From: Actinoplanes lutulentus | Lineage (GTDB): Bacteria > Actinomycetota > Actinomycetes > Mycobacteriales > Micromonosporaceae | DNA: 64,000 nt | Direction of reading: 5' to 3' | Assembly (NCBI RefSeq): GCF_003259845.1 | Contig: NZ_QLMJ01000004.1 | Span: forward strand, 124,001 to 188,000 | Part shown: positions 1-7,891 of the stretch, one piece after another | Numbering within the stretch: position 1 is the stretch's first letter | Layout: every line of letters begins with the position of its first letter | The notes under the pieces: model-generated | What the model saw: the letters and a program-made list of their open reading frames with translations, nothing else | Told to the model about the DNA's origin: nothing | Database searches by the model: none | Made by a program: the position numbers and the translations under genes

Positions 1-477
1 GTCTTCGCCGAGCTCGGCCCCGGCGGCTCGACCGAGGAGGTGGCCCGGCGGGCCGGCGTGGCCATCGGCACTGTCTTCCGCCATTTCCCCACCAAGGACG
101 ACCTGCTCGCGGCCATCATGAAACGCCTGCTCACCCAGCTCATCGCGGAAGCCGCCGAGCTCGGCGGACCCGACGGGCTGTTCCGCTTCCTGCGCGACCT
201 GGTCGCCCAGGCCGCCGCGAAACGGTCCGTCGTCGACCTGCTCGCCCGCTCCGGCGTCGACGTCCGCCTGCCCGAGGTGGTGAGTCATCTCCAGGATGCC
301 GTCGGATCACTGCTGAGCCAGGCCCAGGACGCCGGCACGGTGTCACCGGACGTGGCATTACCCGAGGTGATGGCGCTGCTCGTCAGCCTCTGCCAGGGCG
401 CACTGCACGGCGGATGGGACGCCGGCCTTCAGGAACGTACCCTCGCTGTGGTCTTTGCGGGCTTGAGCCCGCGCTGA
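1..477 (+). CDS. TetR/AcrR-family transcriptional regulator, 5' end outside window
   Basis: The reading frame is open from base 1, so the protein starts upstream of the window. The visible N-terminus is the second half of a TetR helix-turn-helix: TEEVARRAGVAIGTVFRHFP, followed by TKDDLLAAIM, which is the classic recognition-helix and linker signature. The rest is a helical ligand-binding domain that cannot be matched to a known ligand. TetR proteins are usually ligand-released repressors of a neighbouring gene; the target here probably lies to the left. The last 49 bases overlap the 3' end of the convergent TetR gene. The family call is firm and the function is open. Confidence 0.9.
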   Translation, partial: VFAELGPGGSTEEVARRAGVAIGTVFRHFPTKDDLLAAIMKRLLTQLIAEAAELGGPDGLFRFLRDLVAQAAAKRSVVDLLARSGVDVRLPEVVSHLQDAVGSLLSQAQDAGTVSPDVALPEVMALLVSLCQGALHGGWDAGLQERTLAVVFAGLSPR

Positions 478-1058
478 GCCGGCGCCGGACCGCCCAGGCC
501 GGCATGCAGGAACGACGTGAGCGTCTCGATCGCCTCGTCGTCGGGGATCCGGCCGAGCATGTTCTCCGCGAAGGCCGCGATCGTCGTGGTGAACAGCGAC
601 GCCATGACGAGCCGATCGCCGGGCAGGTCGAGGCCGTCCAGGTGATCGGCGATGTGGTGCACGTCCGGTTCGAGCATCTCCTGGCTGCGCTGCGCGAACC
701 CGGCGTCGACGATGGCCGCCTGCCGTAACGCCGTCATGATCGTGCCGTGCTCGCGATGGAAGTTCCAATACATCGCCACGTGCCAGCGGATCGCCTCGCG
801 GTCGCGGAAGTCGGTGGAGTGCCCGGCCAGGCCGACGCCGGCGTCACCCTCGGCGAGCAGGTCCGCGAGCAGCGCTTCGAGCAGTTTCTCCTTGCTCGCG
901 AAGTGCTTGTAGAACGAGCCGGTCGCCCGGCCCGCCTCCGCGGTGATCTCCGCGATCTTGGCGTTCAGGTAGCCCACCCGCGCGAAGACCCGGATCGCGG
1001 CCGCTTTGAGCTCCGCCTCGGTCGTCGCGGCCTGCTGCTGACGAATCCCCACTGCCAC
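429..1058 (-). CDS. TetR/AcrR-family transcriptional regulator
   Basis: A 209-residue regulator. The N-terminal HTH lies at about residues 15-60 (AAAIRVFARVGYLNAKIAEI, then GRATGSFYKHFASKEKLLEA), followed by an all-helical effector domain. It is transcribed divergently from the FAD monooxygenase, with only 40 bp between the two start codons. A perfect 6-4-6 inverted repeat overlaps the monooxygenase start, so this protein most likely represses that gene. Its 3' end overlaps the neighbouring TetR gene tail to tail by 49 bp. The inducer is unknown. An aromatic substrate of the monooxygenase is a reasonable guess but is not shown by sequence. Confidence 0.92.
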   Translation of the reverse strand: MAVGIRQQQAATTEAELKAAAIRVFARVGYLNAKIAEITAEAGRATGSFYKHFASKEKLLEALLADLLAEGDAGVGLAGHSTDFRDREAIRWHVAMYWNFHREHGTIMTALRQAAIVDAGFAQRSQEMLEPDVHHIADHLDGLDLPGDRLVMASLFTTTIAAFAENMLGRIPDDEAIETLTSFLHAGLGGPAPAQRGLKPAKTTARVRS

Positions 1059-1090
1059 CTCCTTGACGGGAATCTACCAGCGATCCTATG

Positions 1091-1106
1091 GTGAACTCAT
1101 GTTCAC
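1091..1106. promoter_or_regulatory. Candidate TetR operator over the monooxygenase start codon
   Basis: Perfect inverted repeat GTGAAC-TCAT-GTTCAC. It lies in the short gap between the divergent TetR gene and the monooxygenase and includes the monooxygenase ATG (1099-1101). A repressor bound here would block initiation. This size and symmetry suit a TetR dimer, but binding is inferred. Confidence 0.55.
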
Positions 1107-2505
1107 TGAATCAAGATTCACCGTAATCGTGGGCGCCGGGCCGACCGGGCTGACCCTGGCGCGAGTGCTGAGCCGGCACGGGGTGCCCTACCGGATCCTG
1201 GAGGCGTCACCCGGTCCGCCGGCGGGTTCGCGGGGCAAGGGCTTACAACCTCGTACGCTCGAAGTTCTTGACGATCTGGGGTTGATCTCGGATTTTCAGG
1301 CCATCGGCGGGCCCTATCCGTCGCTGCTGATCCACGCGCCGGGCGGCTCGTTCGCTCAGCGGATGGACGAGCTGCACGAGCCGACACCGTCCGTGCCGTA
1401 CCCGAACATGCTGATGCTTCCGCAGTGGCTCACCTCGTCGCTGCTCGCTGATGGGGTGCCCGTCGAGTACGGAATCCGGGTGACCGATCTGGCCCAGGAC
1501 CCGTCCGGTGTGCGGGTCACCCTCGACAGTGGCGAGACGATCGAGGCGCGCTATGTCGTCGGGGCCGACGGCGGGCGCAGCACGGTGCGCAAGGCGCTCG
1601 GCATCGAGTTCGAGGGCTCCACCCACGAAGAGGAACGGATGCTGATCGCCGACGTGTCGGTGACCGGCCTGGATCGCGATCACTGGCACATCTGGCCCGG
1701 CGCGTCAGCTTTCCGGCTCGGCCTCTGCCCGCTGCCGGGGACCGACCGCTTCCAGCTGACCGCGCCGGCCGGGTTGTCGGTGCCGGAGGCGGTGGCTTTC
1801 CTGGACCCGTCGATCACGATCACCGACGTGGGCTGGACGTCGGAGTACCGCGCCAACATGCGGATGGCGTCCCGCTTCCGCTCCGGCAACATCTTCCTGG
1901 CCGGGGACGCGGCGCACGTGCACTCCCCGGCCGGCGGGCAGGGGCTGAACACGGGCGTTCAGGATGCCTACAACCTGGGCTGGAAGCTGGCGTACGGGGG
2001 TTCGGCGTTGCTGGACACCTATGAGGCCGAGCGTCTGCCGGTGGCGGCCGGGGTGCTCGGCATCAGCACGCGTCTGCATCAGCGGCAGGTGGACGGAGAT
2101 GAGGACGCCATGCGGCGCGATGATCCGGTGCTGCGCCAGCTGTCGCTGAATTATCGGGGCGGGGTGCTGGCGGCGGAGCACCGGGCGGGGATGGGCTCTG
2201 CGGGGCTGGGTTCTACGGCGCCGGGCTCTATTCGGGCCGGTGACCGGGCGCCGGATGCCGTTCTCGGTTCGGGGCGCCGGATGTTCGACCTGCTGCGCGG
2301 CCCGGAGTTGAAGCTGCTGACCTTCGGCTGGCCGGCCGGGTTGCCGGAGCTGCCGGATTCGGTGGTGGTGCATCGGCTGGAGCTGAACTCGGCCTACGAC
2401 ATCCAGGTGCCGACGCTGATGCTGATCCGCCCGGACAACTACGTGGGCTGCGCGACCCATGCCCCCGAAGACATCCTCACCTACCTGAAGCTGCTAACCG
2501 CCTGA
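1099..2505 (+). CDS. FAD-dependent aromatic-ring monooxygenase (PheA/TfdB-type)
   Basis: A protein of about 468 residues of the class A flavoprotein hydroxylases, which use NAD(P)H and O2 to hydroxylate aromatic substrates such as phenols or polyketides. Three signatures are visible. The N-terminal dinucleotide-binding motif is VIVGAGPTGLTLARVL (residues 8-23). The GD/DG motif is ARYVVGADGGRSTVRKALGI. The second FAD motif is IFLAGDAAHVHSPAGGQGLN. The C-terminal thioredoxin-like region is present. The ATG at 1099 is chosen over the upstream 1063 codon because it begins just before the Rossmann fold. Regulation is probably by the divergent TetR. The substrate cannot be told from sequence. Confidence 0.9.
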   Translation: MFTESRFTVIVGAGPTGLTLARVLSRHGVPYRILEASPGPPAGSRGKGLQPRTLEVLDDLGLISDFQAIGGPYPSLLIHAPGGSFAQRMDELHEPTPSVPYPNMLMLPQWLTSSLLADGVPVEYGIRVTDLAQDPSGVRVTLDSGETIEARYVVGADGGRSTVRKALGIEFEGSTHEEERMLIADVSVTGLDRDHWHIWPGASAFRLGLCPLPGTDRFQLTAPAGLSVPEAVAFLDPSITITDVGWTSEYRANMRMASRFRSGNIFLAGDAAHVHSPAGGQGLNTGVQDAYNLGWKLAYGGSALLDTYEAERLPVAAGVLGISTRLHQRQVDGDEDAMRRDDPVLRQLSLNYRGGVLAAEHRAGMGSAGLGSTAPGSIRAGDRAPDAVLGSGRRMFDLLRGPELKLLTFGWPAGLPELPDSVVVHRLELNSAYDIQVPTLMLIRPDNYVGCATHAPEDILTYLKLLTA

Positions 2506-2607
2506 TCCGGCCGGACCGATCTTGCGAGGCTTGCCCTTTGACTTCGCCGACGCCGACGCCGATGCCGATGCCGATGCCGGCGCCGACGCGCCGGGATCAG
2601 GTCGCGA

Positions 2608-2658
2608 GCCGTAGCCCAGACGGGTTATCCAGCTTCCATTCCAGGTCTGAACTACGGC
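2608..2658. repeat. 51-bp palindromic repeat, family II, copy 1
   Basis: Arms are GCCGTAGCCCAGAC (2608-2621) and GTCTGAACTACGGC (2645-2658), with a 23-nt loop and two mismatched positions between the arms. It shares arm sequence and exact length with 2671-2721 and with two copies 36 kb away at 39262-39312 and 39325-39375. Confidence 0.8.
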
Positions 2659-2670
2659 CGGCCGCGGTCG

Positions 2671-2721
2671 GCCGTAGTCCAGACACGTCACAGACCCGCC
2701 ATTCCAGGTCTGAGCTACGGC
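2671..2721. repeat. 51-bp palindromic repeat, family II, copy 2
   Basis: Arms are GCCGTAGTCCAGAC (2671-2684) and GTCTGAGCTACGGC (2708-2721), with a 23-nt loop that begins ACGTCA, as do both copies in island 2. Its geometry matches copy 1, 13 bp upstream. Confidence 0.8.
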
Positions 2722-2798
2722 TCCGCACCCCGGTAAGGGCCGACCGCCGTTCGTGAGCCCGACCCGCCACGAATAACGCCCGAACACCTTCCACCTAC

Positions 2799-2837
2799 GT
2801 GTCGAGTTGAGGTCCGGATCGCACCCAAACTCGACAC
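2799..2837. repeat. 39-bp palindromic repeat, family I, copy 1
   Basis: Perfect 10-bp arms GTGTCGAGTT (2799-2808) and AACTCGACAC (2828-2837) flank a 19-nt loop. The same 10-19-10 geometry and arm sequence recur at 39022, 39083, 57212 and 57273, with half copies at 38899, 57392 and 57422. It lies 21 bp beyond the MFS stop codon. Confidence 0.82.
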
Positions 2838-2858
2838 ACTCTCGATCGGAGCGGAGGA

Positions 2859-4271
2859 CTACGGCGCGGAGAGCTTCGACCCGACGATCGACCCCGGCCC
2901 TACGACCGGCGCCGCCGGCGGGGTGCGGAGGGCTGTCACCGTCACCACGAACGCCGCTGCCACGAAGCCCGCTGCCAGCAAGAACGCCAGGGAATAACCC
3001 TCGCGCAGCGCCGTCTCCGCGCTCACCCCGTCCGCCACCAGACCCGACGTCCGCCCCGCCGAGACTGCTGCCAGCACGGCCAGGCCCAGGGCCATCCCGG
3101 CCTGCTGGGCGGTGTTGTTCAGCCCGGACACCAGGCCCGTGTCCTCCTCCGACGACCCGGCCATCGACAGCATCATCACGGCCGGGACCGCCACGCCGAT
3201 GCCGAGGCCCATCACGACCAGCGCCGGCAGCACATGCCACGCGTAAACCGGCGACGACGGCGCCTGCGACAGCATCACCAGACCGCCCGCCACCAGGGTC
3301 AACCCGCCCAGCAGGACCGGCCGTACCCCAAACCGAGACGTCAACCGGGCCGCCACCAGCAACGAGACCAGCCCGATCATCAGCGGCGTCGGCAGGAACG
3401 CCAGGCCGGTACGCAGGGCGTCGAAACCGAGCACCTTCTGCAGGAACAGCGTGTTGACGAACTGGAACCCCAGCCCCGCCGCGACGATCAGCAGCACCGC
3501 GCTGTTGGCCGCGAGCAGCCACGGGCGGCGGAGGAGGCGGAGAGGGATCAGCGGGCTGGGCGCGTACTTCTGGCGTACCAAGAAAGCAATGAGCAGCAGC
3601 AGCGCGAGCGCCCCGACCAGAATGAGTCCGTCGACGATCGCGTAGACGCCGGCCGAAAGGCCGGCGGTGATCAGGAGCGCGCCCGGAATGTCCAGGCCAC
3701 CACCCACCACAAGAACGGAAACCGGCAGCAGCCGCAGACCGAAAATGAATGCGGCGATCCCGATCGGGACGTTGATCAGGAAGATGGCGGGCCAGCCGGC
3801 CAGGTCGGTGAGTACGCCGCCTACGACGAAACCGATCGCGGCGCCTCCGGCCTGGGTGAAGCTGAAGATGCCCATGGCTCGCGCCTGCGGGCCGGGCGCC
3901 GGGTAGAGGCGGACGATCATGCCGAGGATCACCGCGGAGGCGAACGCGCCGCCGGCGCCTTGCAGGAAGCGGCCGGCTATCAGCAGCTCAGCGGTGGGTG
4001 CGAAGCCGCAGAGCAGGCTCGCGACGGTGAACAGGGCCAGGCCGGCGAGGAAGACCCGGCGGGAGCCGATGAGGTCGCCGAGCCGGCCGGCGAGCAGGAG
4101 CAGGCCGCCGAAGGCCACCAGATAGCCGTTGATCACCCAGGCCACACCGGCCGGCGAGAAGCCCAGATCCTGCTGGATGGCCGGGATCGCCACGGCCACG
4201 ATCGTGCTGTCCAGAACGATCATCAGGCTCACCGTGTTCAGCACAGCGAGCGTCGCGCCACGAGAACTCAT
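2859..4271 (-). CDS. MFS drug-efflux transporter, DHA2 (QacA/EmrB) type
   Basis: A 470-residue integral membrane protein rich in hydrophobic helices, of the size and pattern expected of a 14-helix DHA2 drug:proton antiporter. Helix 1 carries MIVLDSTIVAVAIPAIQQDL, the DHA2 motif. Motif A is seen as GRLGDLIGSRRVFLAG, and motif C-like glycines lie in helix 5 (GGAAIGFVVGGVLTD). It should export toxic compounds across the cytoplasmic membrane. It lies 47 bp downstream of a MarR gene on the same strand, with a palindrome in the gap, so MarR control is likely. The C-terminus is a short basic/polar tail. The substrate is unknown. Confidence 0.92.
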   Translation of the reverse strand: MSSRGATLAVLNTVSLMIVLDSTIVAVAIPAIQQDLGFSPAGVAWVINGYLVAFGGLLLLAGRLGDLIGSRRVFLAGLALFTVASLLCGFAPTAELLIAGRFLQGAGGAFASAVILGMIVRLYPAPGPQARAMGIFSFTQAGGAAIGFVVGGVLTDLAGWPAIFLINVPIGIAAFIFGLRLLPVSVLVVGGGLDIPGALLITAGLSAGVYAIVDGLILVGALALLLLIAFLVRQKYAPSPLIPLRLLRRPWLLAANSAVLLIVAAGLGFQFVNTLFLQKVLGFDALRTGLAFLPTPLMIGLVSLLVAARLTSRFGVRPVLLGGLTLVAGGLVMLSQAPSSPVYAWHVLPALVVMGLGIGVAVPAVMMLSMAGSSEEDTGLVSGLNNTAQQAGMALGLAVLAAVSAGRTSGLVADGVSAETALREGYSLAFLLAAGFVAAAFVVTVTALRTPPAAPVVGPGSIVGSKLSAP

Positions 4272-4286
4272 AGCGCTACGCTAACA

Positions 4287-4308
4287 GATAATCCGATAGC
4301 GGACTATC
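4287..4308. promoter_or_regulatory. Candidate MarR operator upstream of the MFS gene
   Basis: Near-palindrome GATAATCCG-ATAG-CGGACTATC with one mismatch. The 8-mer GATAATCC recurs at 4797-4804, just upstream of the MarR start codon. MarR may therefore bind both sites and control itself and the pump. Confidence 0.5.
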
Positions 4309-4318
4309 TACAAGAAGA

Positions 4319-4777
4319 TCACTTGCCCCGTGCCCGGCGGATCGGGCCCGGGCCTGAGTCACCGGCCAGCAACGTGAGCAGCTCCAGGAACGACTCCCGC
4401 TCGGACGGCGCCACACCCGCGAGGGCCTCGCCGTGCACCCGGTCGACGATCTCCTGGCCCTCGTCGGCGACCCGGCGGCCCTTCTCGGTGACCGCGATGA
4501 TCCGGGCGCGCCGGTCGGTCACCGACGGGCGGCGCTCCGCGAGACCGCGTTTCTCCAGCTCGTCGACGGTGCTGACCATTGTCGTCTTGTCCATGAAGGA
4601 GAGCGCGGCGAGCTGGATCTGGGTCCGCTCCTCCTCCAGCGCGTGCAGCAGCACGCACTGCATGCGCGGCGTCAGATCAACCTCGGCGAGGGCTGCGGCG
4701 AGGCGGTTGGAGAGGGAGTGCCCGGCCGCGTTCAGCAGACCGGTGATGTCGCGCTGGGTGCGCTCGGGAGCAGCCAT
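4319..4777 (-). CDS. MarR-family transcriptional regulator
   Basis: A 152-residue winged-helix regulator. The DNA-binding core is at about residues 55-110: TQIQLAALSFMDKTTMVSTV leads to the recognition helix, and ERRPSVTDRRARIIAVTEKG is the wing, with the conserved DxRxxxxxLT-like pattern (DRRARIIAVT). It is the first gene of a probable MarR-MFS operon. MarR proteins bind phenolic or lipophilic ligands and release the operator, which fits control of an efflux pump. The start is taken at ATG 4777; a GATAATCC half-site 20 bp upstream suggests autoregulation. Confidence 0.92.
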   Translation of the reverse strand: MAAPERTQRDITGLLNAAGHSLSNRLAAALAEVDLTPRMQCVLLHALEEERTQIQLAALSFMDKTTMVSTVDELEKRGLAERRPSVTDRRARIIAVTEKGRRVADEGQEIVDRVHGEALAGVAPSERESFLELLTLLAGDSGPGPIRRARGK

Positions 4778-4796
4778 GCAGGCAAGTCTACCTGCG

Positions 4797-4804
4797 GATA
4801 ATCC
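4797..4804. promoter_or_regulatory. GATAATCC half-site upstream of MarR
   Basis: This 8-mer is identical to the left arm of the palindrome at 4287-4308. It sits 20 bp before the MarR start codon and is a candidate autoregulatory site. The evidence is only this shared 8-mer. Confidence 0.35.
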
Positions 4805-4816
4805 AGCAACAGACGA

Positions 4817-5455
4817 TCAGCGAAGAGAGCGCCGAACGACGACGACCAGCTGCGCGAAGCCGACGATCTGCAGGACAAGCCACACGCTGACCGGCAGGAA
4901 AGCGGGAAGAGACAGCGCGCACACGAGCAACCCGACGATCGAGACCGATACCCGGGTAGGCCTCTCCCCCACCGTCACGGCGCCGATCTCCGCCATGCCA
5001 CTGGCTGCCGCGCGGGCGCGGACATATTCATGAAGCCAGCTCGCCGCACCCGCCGCGACCACCAGCGGCCCGGGCGCGCCCGCCACCCAGAACGCGGCGA
5101 GCCAGCCCAGCTCACCCACCCGATCCGCGACCGAGTCATAAACGAACCCGGCCCGGCTCACCCGTCCGGTCACCACCGCCACCGCGCCGTCGAGCCCGTC
5201 CGCGACCGCCGCGAGCAGCACCAGCAGCGCACCCGCCACGAGACCGCCGCGCCCGGCCAGCGCCGCGAGCGGCACGGCCAGACACAAGATCACCCCGGCG
5301 ATGGTCACCGTGAGCGGCGAGATCCGCTTACTGCCGAGAAAAGACCCGATCCTGTACGCGCAAAGCACCCAGCCTCGGACAAGAGGCGACGCCCGCCGTG
5401 GATCGAAGCCGCCGTGCAGCGCGGACCAGGCTGTCGCGTACTCGTCCCAGGTCAC
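4817..5455 (-). CDS. CDP-alcohol phosphatidyltransferase family membrane protein
   Basis: A 212-residue protein with several hydrophobic helices. The family signature is visible as DGLDG, then G and D residues in VSRAGFVYDSVADR. This gives the D-x2-DG...G-x3-D-x3-D metal-binding pattern used to transfer a phosphoalcohol from CDP-alcohol; the usual AR after DGxx is AV here. Such enzymes make phosphatidylinositol phosphate, phosphatidylglycerol phosphate or related lipids. The polar acceptor cannot be assigned. The gene ends 8 bp from metF on the same strand, so metF and this gene probably form an operon. Confidence 0.85.
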   Translation of the reverse strand: MTWDEYATAWSALHGGFDPRRASPLVRGWVLCAYRIGSFLGSKRISPLTVTIAGVILCLAVPLAALAGRGGLVAGALLVLLAAVADGLDGAVAVVTGRVSRAGFVYDSVADRVGELGWLAAFWVAGAPGPLVVAAGAASWLHEYVRARAAASGMAEIGAVTVGERPTRVSVSIVGLLVCALSLPAFLPVSVWLVLQIVGFAQLVVVVRRSLR

Positions 5456-5462
5456 GATTCTT

Positions 5463-6386
5463 CTAGGCGGCTGTCGCGACCTCGGCAGGTGCCAGCCGCT
5501 GCCAGACCTCCCGGGTCGCGGTCGATCGATTCAGGGTGATGAAGTGGATGCCCGGCACACCCTCGTCGAGCAGCCGCGCACACATCTGGGCACACGTCTC
5601 GATGCCCAGCTCACGGATCGCGGCCTCGTCGTCGGCGACCCGCTCGAAACGCCGCAGCAGAGCCTGCGGGAACGGCGCGCCGGAGAGCTGCTGGGACCGC
5701 TCGATCGTCGCCATCCGGGTCACCGGCATGACGCCCGCCACGATCGGGGCGTCGCAGCCGGTCGCCGCGACCCGGTCACGCAGCCGCAGGTAGTCGTCGG
5801 CCTCGAAGAACATCTGGGTGATCGCGAAGTCGGCACCGGCCCGGCACTTGCGGACGAAGTCGCGGGTGTCGCTCTCCACGTCCGCCGAGCGGGGATGTTT
5901 GTACGGGAAAGCGGCCACCCCGACGCTGAAGTCGCCGGACTCCTTGATCAGCCGGACCAGGTCCTCGGCGTAGTGCACGCCGTCCGGGTGCCGCACCCAC
6001 TCGCCCATCGGGTCGCCGGGCGGGTCGCCACGGACCGCGAGGACGTTGCGGACCCCGGCCCCGGCCAGCCGGCCGATCACGTTGCGCAGCTCGGCGACCG
6101 AGTGGTTGACCGCGGTGAGGTGAGCCATCGGCAGCAGCGTGGTCTCGGTGGCCACCCGCTCGGTGACCGCGACAGTGGTGTCCCTGGTGGTGCCGCCGGC
6201 CCCGTAGGTGATCGAGACGAAGCTCGGTTTCAACGACTCCAGCTCGCGGATCGCCTGCCAGAGCAGACGCTCGCCCTCATGGGTCTTGGGCGGGAAGAAC
6301 TCGAACGAGAAGGTCGGCGCCGGCTCACGGATCAGCGCGCCGATCGACGGCGTGCCGGGCAGGCGGGAGGGAAGACCGAGAGACAC
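5463..6386 (-). CDS. metF: Methylenetetrahydrofolate reductase
   Basis: A 307-residue flavoprotein of the MetF family, which reduces 5,10-methylene-THF to 5-methyl-THF for methionine synthesis. [10 protein letters not shown] near the N-terminus carries the catalytic Glu. [15 protein letters not shown] matches the conserved folate/FAD barrel region, and [14 protein letters not shown] matches another. Its length is normal for the bacterial catalytic domain. The start is GTG 6386, 6 nt downstream of a TACAGT -10-like hexamer on the minus strand, so the mRNA may be leaderless. It is divergent from the polyprenyl synthase with a 26-bp gap. The homologous position in mycobacteria is Rv2172c, as recalled. 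Confidence 0.93.
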   Translation of the reverse strand: MSLGLPSRLPGTPSIGALIREPAPTFSFEFFPPKTHEGERLLWQAIRELESLKPSFVSITYGAGGTTRDTTVAVTERVATETTLLPMAHLTAVNHSVAELRNVIGRLAGAGVRNVLAVRGDPPGDPMGEWVRHPDGVHYAEDLVRLIKESGDFSVGVAAFPYKHPRSADVESDTRDFVRKCRAGADFAITQMFFEADDYLRLRDRVAATGCDAPIVAGVMPVTRMATIERSQQLSGAPFPQALLRRFERVADDEAAIRELGIETCAQMCARLLDEGVPGIHFITLNRSTATREVWQRLAPAEVATAA

Positions 6387-6392
6387 AAACGC

Positions 6393-6405
6393 ACTGTACT
6401 AGCGT
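6393..6405. promoter_or_regulatory. Back-to-back -10 hexamers for divergent leaderless genes
   Basis: Minus-strand TACAGT (6398-6393) lies 6 nt before the metF GTG. Plus-strand TAGCGT (6400-6405) lies 7 nt before the polyprenyl synthase GTG at 6413. Both fit the TANNNT actinobacterial -10 spaced for transcription starting at the start codon. This is inferred from spacing only. Confidence 0.45.
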
Positions 6406-6412
6406 CTGGGGC

Positions 6413-7483
6413 GTGACGACTTCACCTCTCGAGCTGGCCGGCCTGCGTCAACGGGTCGACAAGGCCCTTGCCGGGTTCCTGGCGACCCAGCGAGCCCGGC
6501 TACTGGAGATCGATCCGGCGCTCGACGAGGTGGCCGGGACCGTGTCGGCGTTCGTGCTCGGTGGCGGGAAACGGCTGCGGCCGGCGTTCGCCTACTGGGG
6601 GTTCCGGGGCGCCGGCGGCACCGACTCCGACGAGGTCGTCGCGGCCGTCAGCGCATTGGAGTTCGTGCAGGCCAGCGCCCTGATCCACGACGACCTGATG
6701 GACCGCTCGGACACCCGCCGCGGCGAGCCCTCGGTCCACCGGCGGTACGAGTCACGGCACATCGCCGCGGGCTGGCGTGGTGACGCGACCGGCTTCGGCG
6801 ACTCGGCGGCAGTGCTCCTCGGCGACCTGGCGCTGGTCTGGTCGGACGAGATGCTGCACGGCTCCGGGCTGCCGCTGGCCGACCTGGCCCGGGCGCGGCA
6901 GGTCTTCGACCAGATGCGTACCGAAGTGACGGTCGGGCAGTACCTGGACGTGCTCACCCAGGCGACCGCCGACACGTCGCTGGAGCGCGCCGGCAAGGTG
7001 GCCCGGTTCAAGGCCGCCAAATACACAGTGGAACGCCCGCTGCTGCTCGGCGCGGCGCTGGCCGGCGGCGGCCCCGAGGTGTTCGCCGCGTACGCCGCGT
7101 TCGGCCTGCCGCTGGGTGAGGCGTTCCAGATGCGCGACGACGTACTCGGGGTCTTCGGCGACCCGGAGCGCACCGGTAAACCGGCCGGTGACGACCTGCG
7201 CGAGGGGAAGCGGACGTACCTGGTGGCGTCCGCGTTCGCCGTGATCGACGAGCCGGCCCGGGCCGAGCTGGACGCCGGCCTGGGCGCGCCCGGGCTGGAC
7301 GACGCCGGGGTGGAACGGCTGCGCGCGATCATCCGGGACTCCGGCGCCCTGGCGGCGACCGAGTCCCGGATCGACACGCTGGGCGCCGAGGCCCTGGACG
7401 CGCTGAAGCAGGCCCCGATCGAGGACGAGGCCCGTTCGGTCCTGTTCGCCCTCGCCGAGGCCGCTACGCGCCGCCTCTTCTAG
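6413..7483 (+). CDS. Polyprenyl diphosphate synthase (GGPP/FPP synthase type)
   Basis: A 356-residue all-helical trans-prenyltransferase that condenses isopentenyl diphosphate onto allylic diphosphates. The first Asp-rich motif is in LIHDDLMDRSDTRRGEPSVH and the second in FQMRDDVLGVFGD, with GKPAGDDLREGKRT downstream. FVLGGGKRLRPAF is the IPP-binding N-terminal motif. GTG 6413 is chosen because a -10-like hexamer lies 7 nt before it. It occupies the place of idsA2 (Rv2173) relative to metF and the Rv2175c homologue. The product chain length is not readable with confidence; geranylgeranyl is most common in this clade. Confidence 0.92.
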   Translation: MTTSPLELAGLRQRVDKALAGFLATQRARLLEIDPALDEVAGTVSAFVLGGGKRLRPAFAYWGFRGAGGTDSDEVVAAVSALEFVQASALIHDDLMDRSDTRRGEPSVHRRYESRHIAAGWRGDATGFGDSAAVLLGDLALVWSDEMLHGSGLPLADLARARQVFDQMRTEVTVGQYLDVLTQATADTSLERAGKVARFKAAKYTVERPLLLGAALAGGGPEVFAAYAAFGLPLGEAFQMRDDVLGVFGDPERTGKPAGDDLREGKRTYLVASAFAVIDEPARAELDAGLGAPGLDDAGVERLRAIIRDSGALAATESRIDTLGAEALDALKQAPIEDEARSVLFALAEAATRRLF

Positions 7484-7504
7484 GTTTTTCTTTCTGAAGA
7501 TCGT

Positions 7505-7855
7505 TCAGAAGCCCAGCGCCTGCGCACGGCGCTTGACCTCGCGTGCCTGCCACGTGCCGAGGGCGATCGCGGCATTGCCACCGAAGGCCTCATCCGGTTC
7601 GTAGAGCCACTTGAGGGCCTCTTCGTCGTTGTACCCGGCGTCGCGCAGCAAGTTGAGTACGCCGGGCAGATGCTTCTGGACGGTCTCGTTCGCCACCAGT
7701 TCTGACGGGACGAGCCGGACGCCGTCACGCCGGACGGCGAGCAGGCCGCCGTCACGGATCAGCTGGTGCACCTTGCTGATCGACAGGCCGAGCTTCTCGG
7801 ACACGTCCGGCAGGGTGATCCATCCGGCCGGGCCGGCGATTACGGGTTCGCTCAC
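7505..7855 (-). CDS. Rv2175c-family winged-helix DNA-binding protein
   Basis: A 116-residue protein. The N-terminal wHTH reads ITLPDVSEKLGLSISKVHQL, followed by IRDGGLLAVRRDGVRLVPSE. The C-terminal domain (KHLPGVLNLLRDAGYNDEEA, ending AREVKRRAQALGF) is the part typical of Rv2175c. In M. tuberculosis Rv2175c is a substrate of the neighbouring kinase PknL, and phosphorylation alters its DNA binding. A PASTA kinase lies 1 kb away here, so the same pairing is inferred. The gene converges on the prenyl synthase with a 21-bp gap and is divergent from the membrane protein at 7892. Confidence 0.88.
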   Translation of the reverse strand: MSEPVIAGPAGWITLPDVSEKLGLSISKVHQLIRDGGLLAVRRDGVRLVPSELVANETVQKHLPGVLNLLRDAGYNDEEALKWLYEPDEAFGGNAAIALGTWQAREVKRRAQALGF

Positions 7856-7891
7856 TCGTACAGCGTGCCAGACCAGATCGGAGAACTGTTG

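Larger units (their letters stand above)
2506..2858. repeat. Repeat island 1: gene-free gap between convergent genes
   Basis: This 353-bp gap separates the 3' ends of the monooxygenase and the MFS gene. It holds a six-base simple repeat (GCCGAC/GCCGAT type, about 2545-2590), two copies of a 51-bp palindromic element and one perfect copy of a 39-bp palindromic element, all listed separately. ORFs across it have no recognisable protein character, so I call no gene. Confidence 0.75.

Noticed and set aside
3234..5033. Plus-strand ORF of about 600 codons
   Set aside because: Antisense to the MFS, MarR and CDP-alcohol transferase genes, with Gln/Arg-rich translation and no domains.
5301..6416. Plus-strand ORF overlapping metF
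   Set aside because: Antisense shadow; metF has clear family motifs and the ORF has none.
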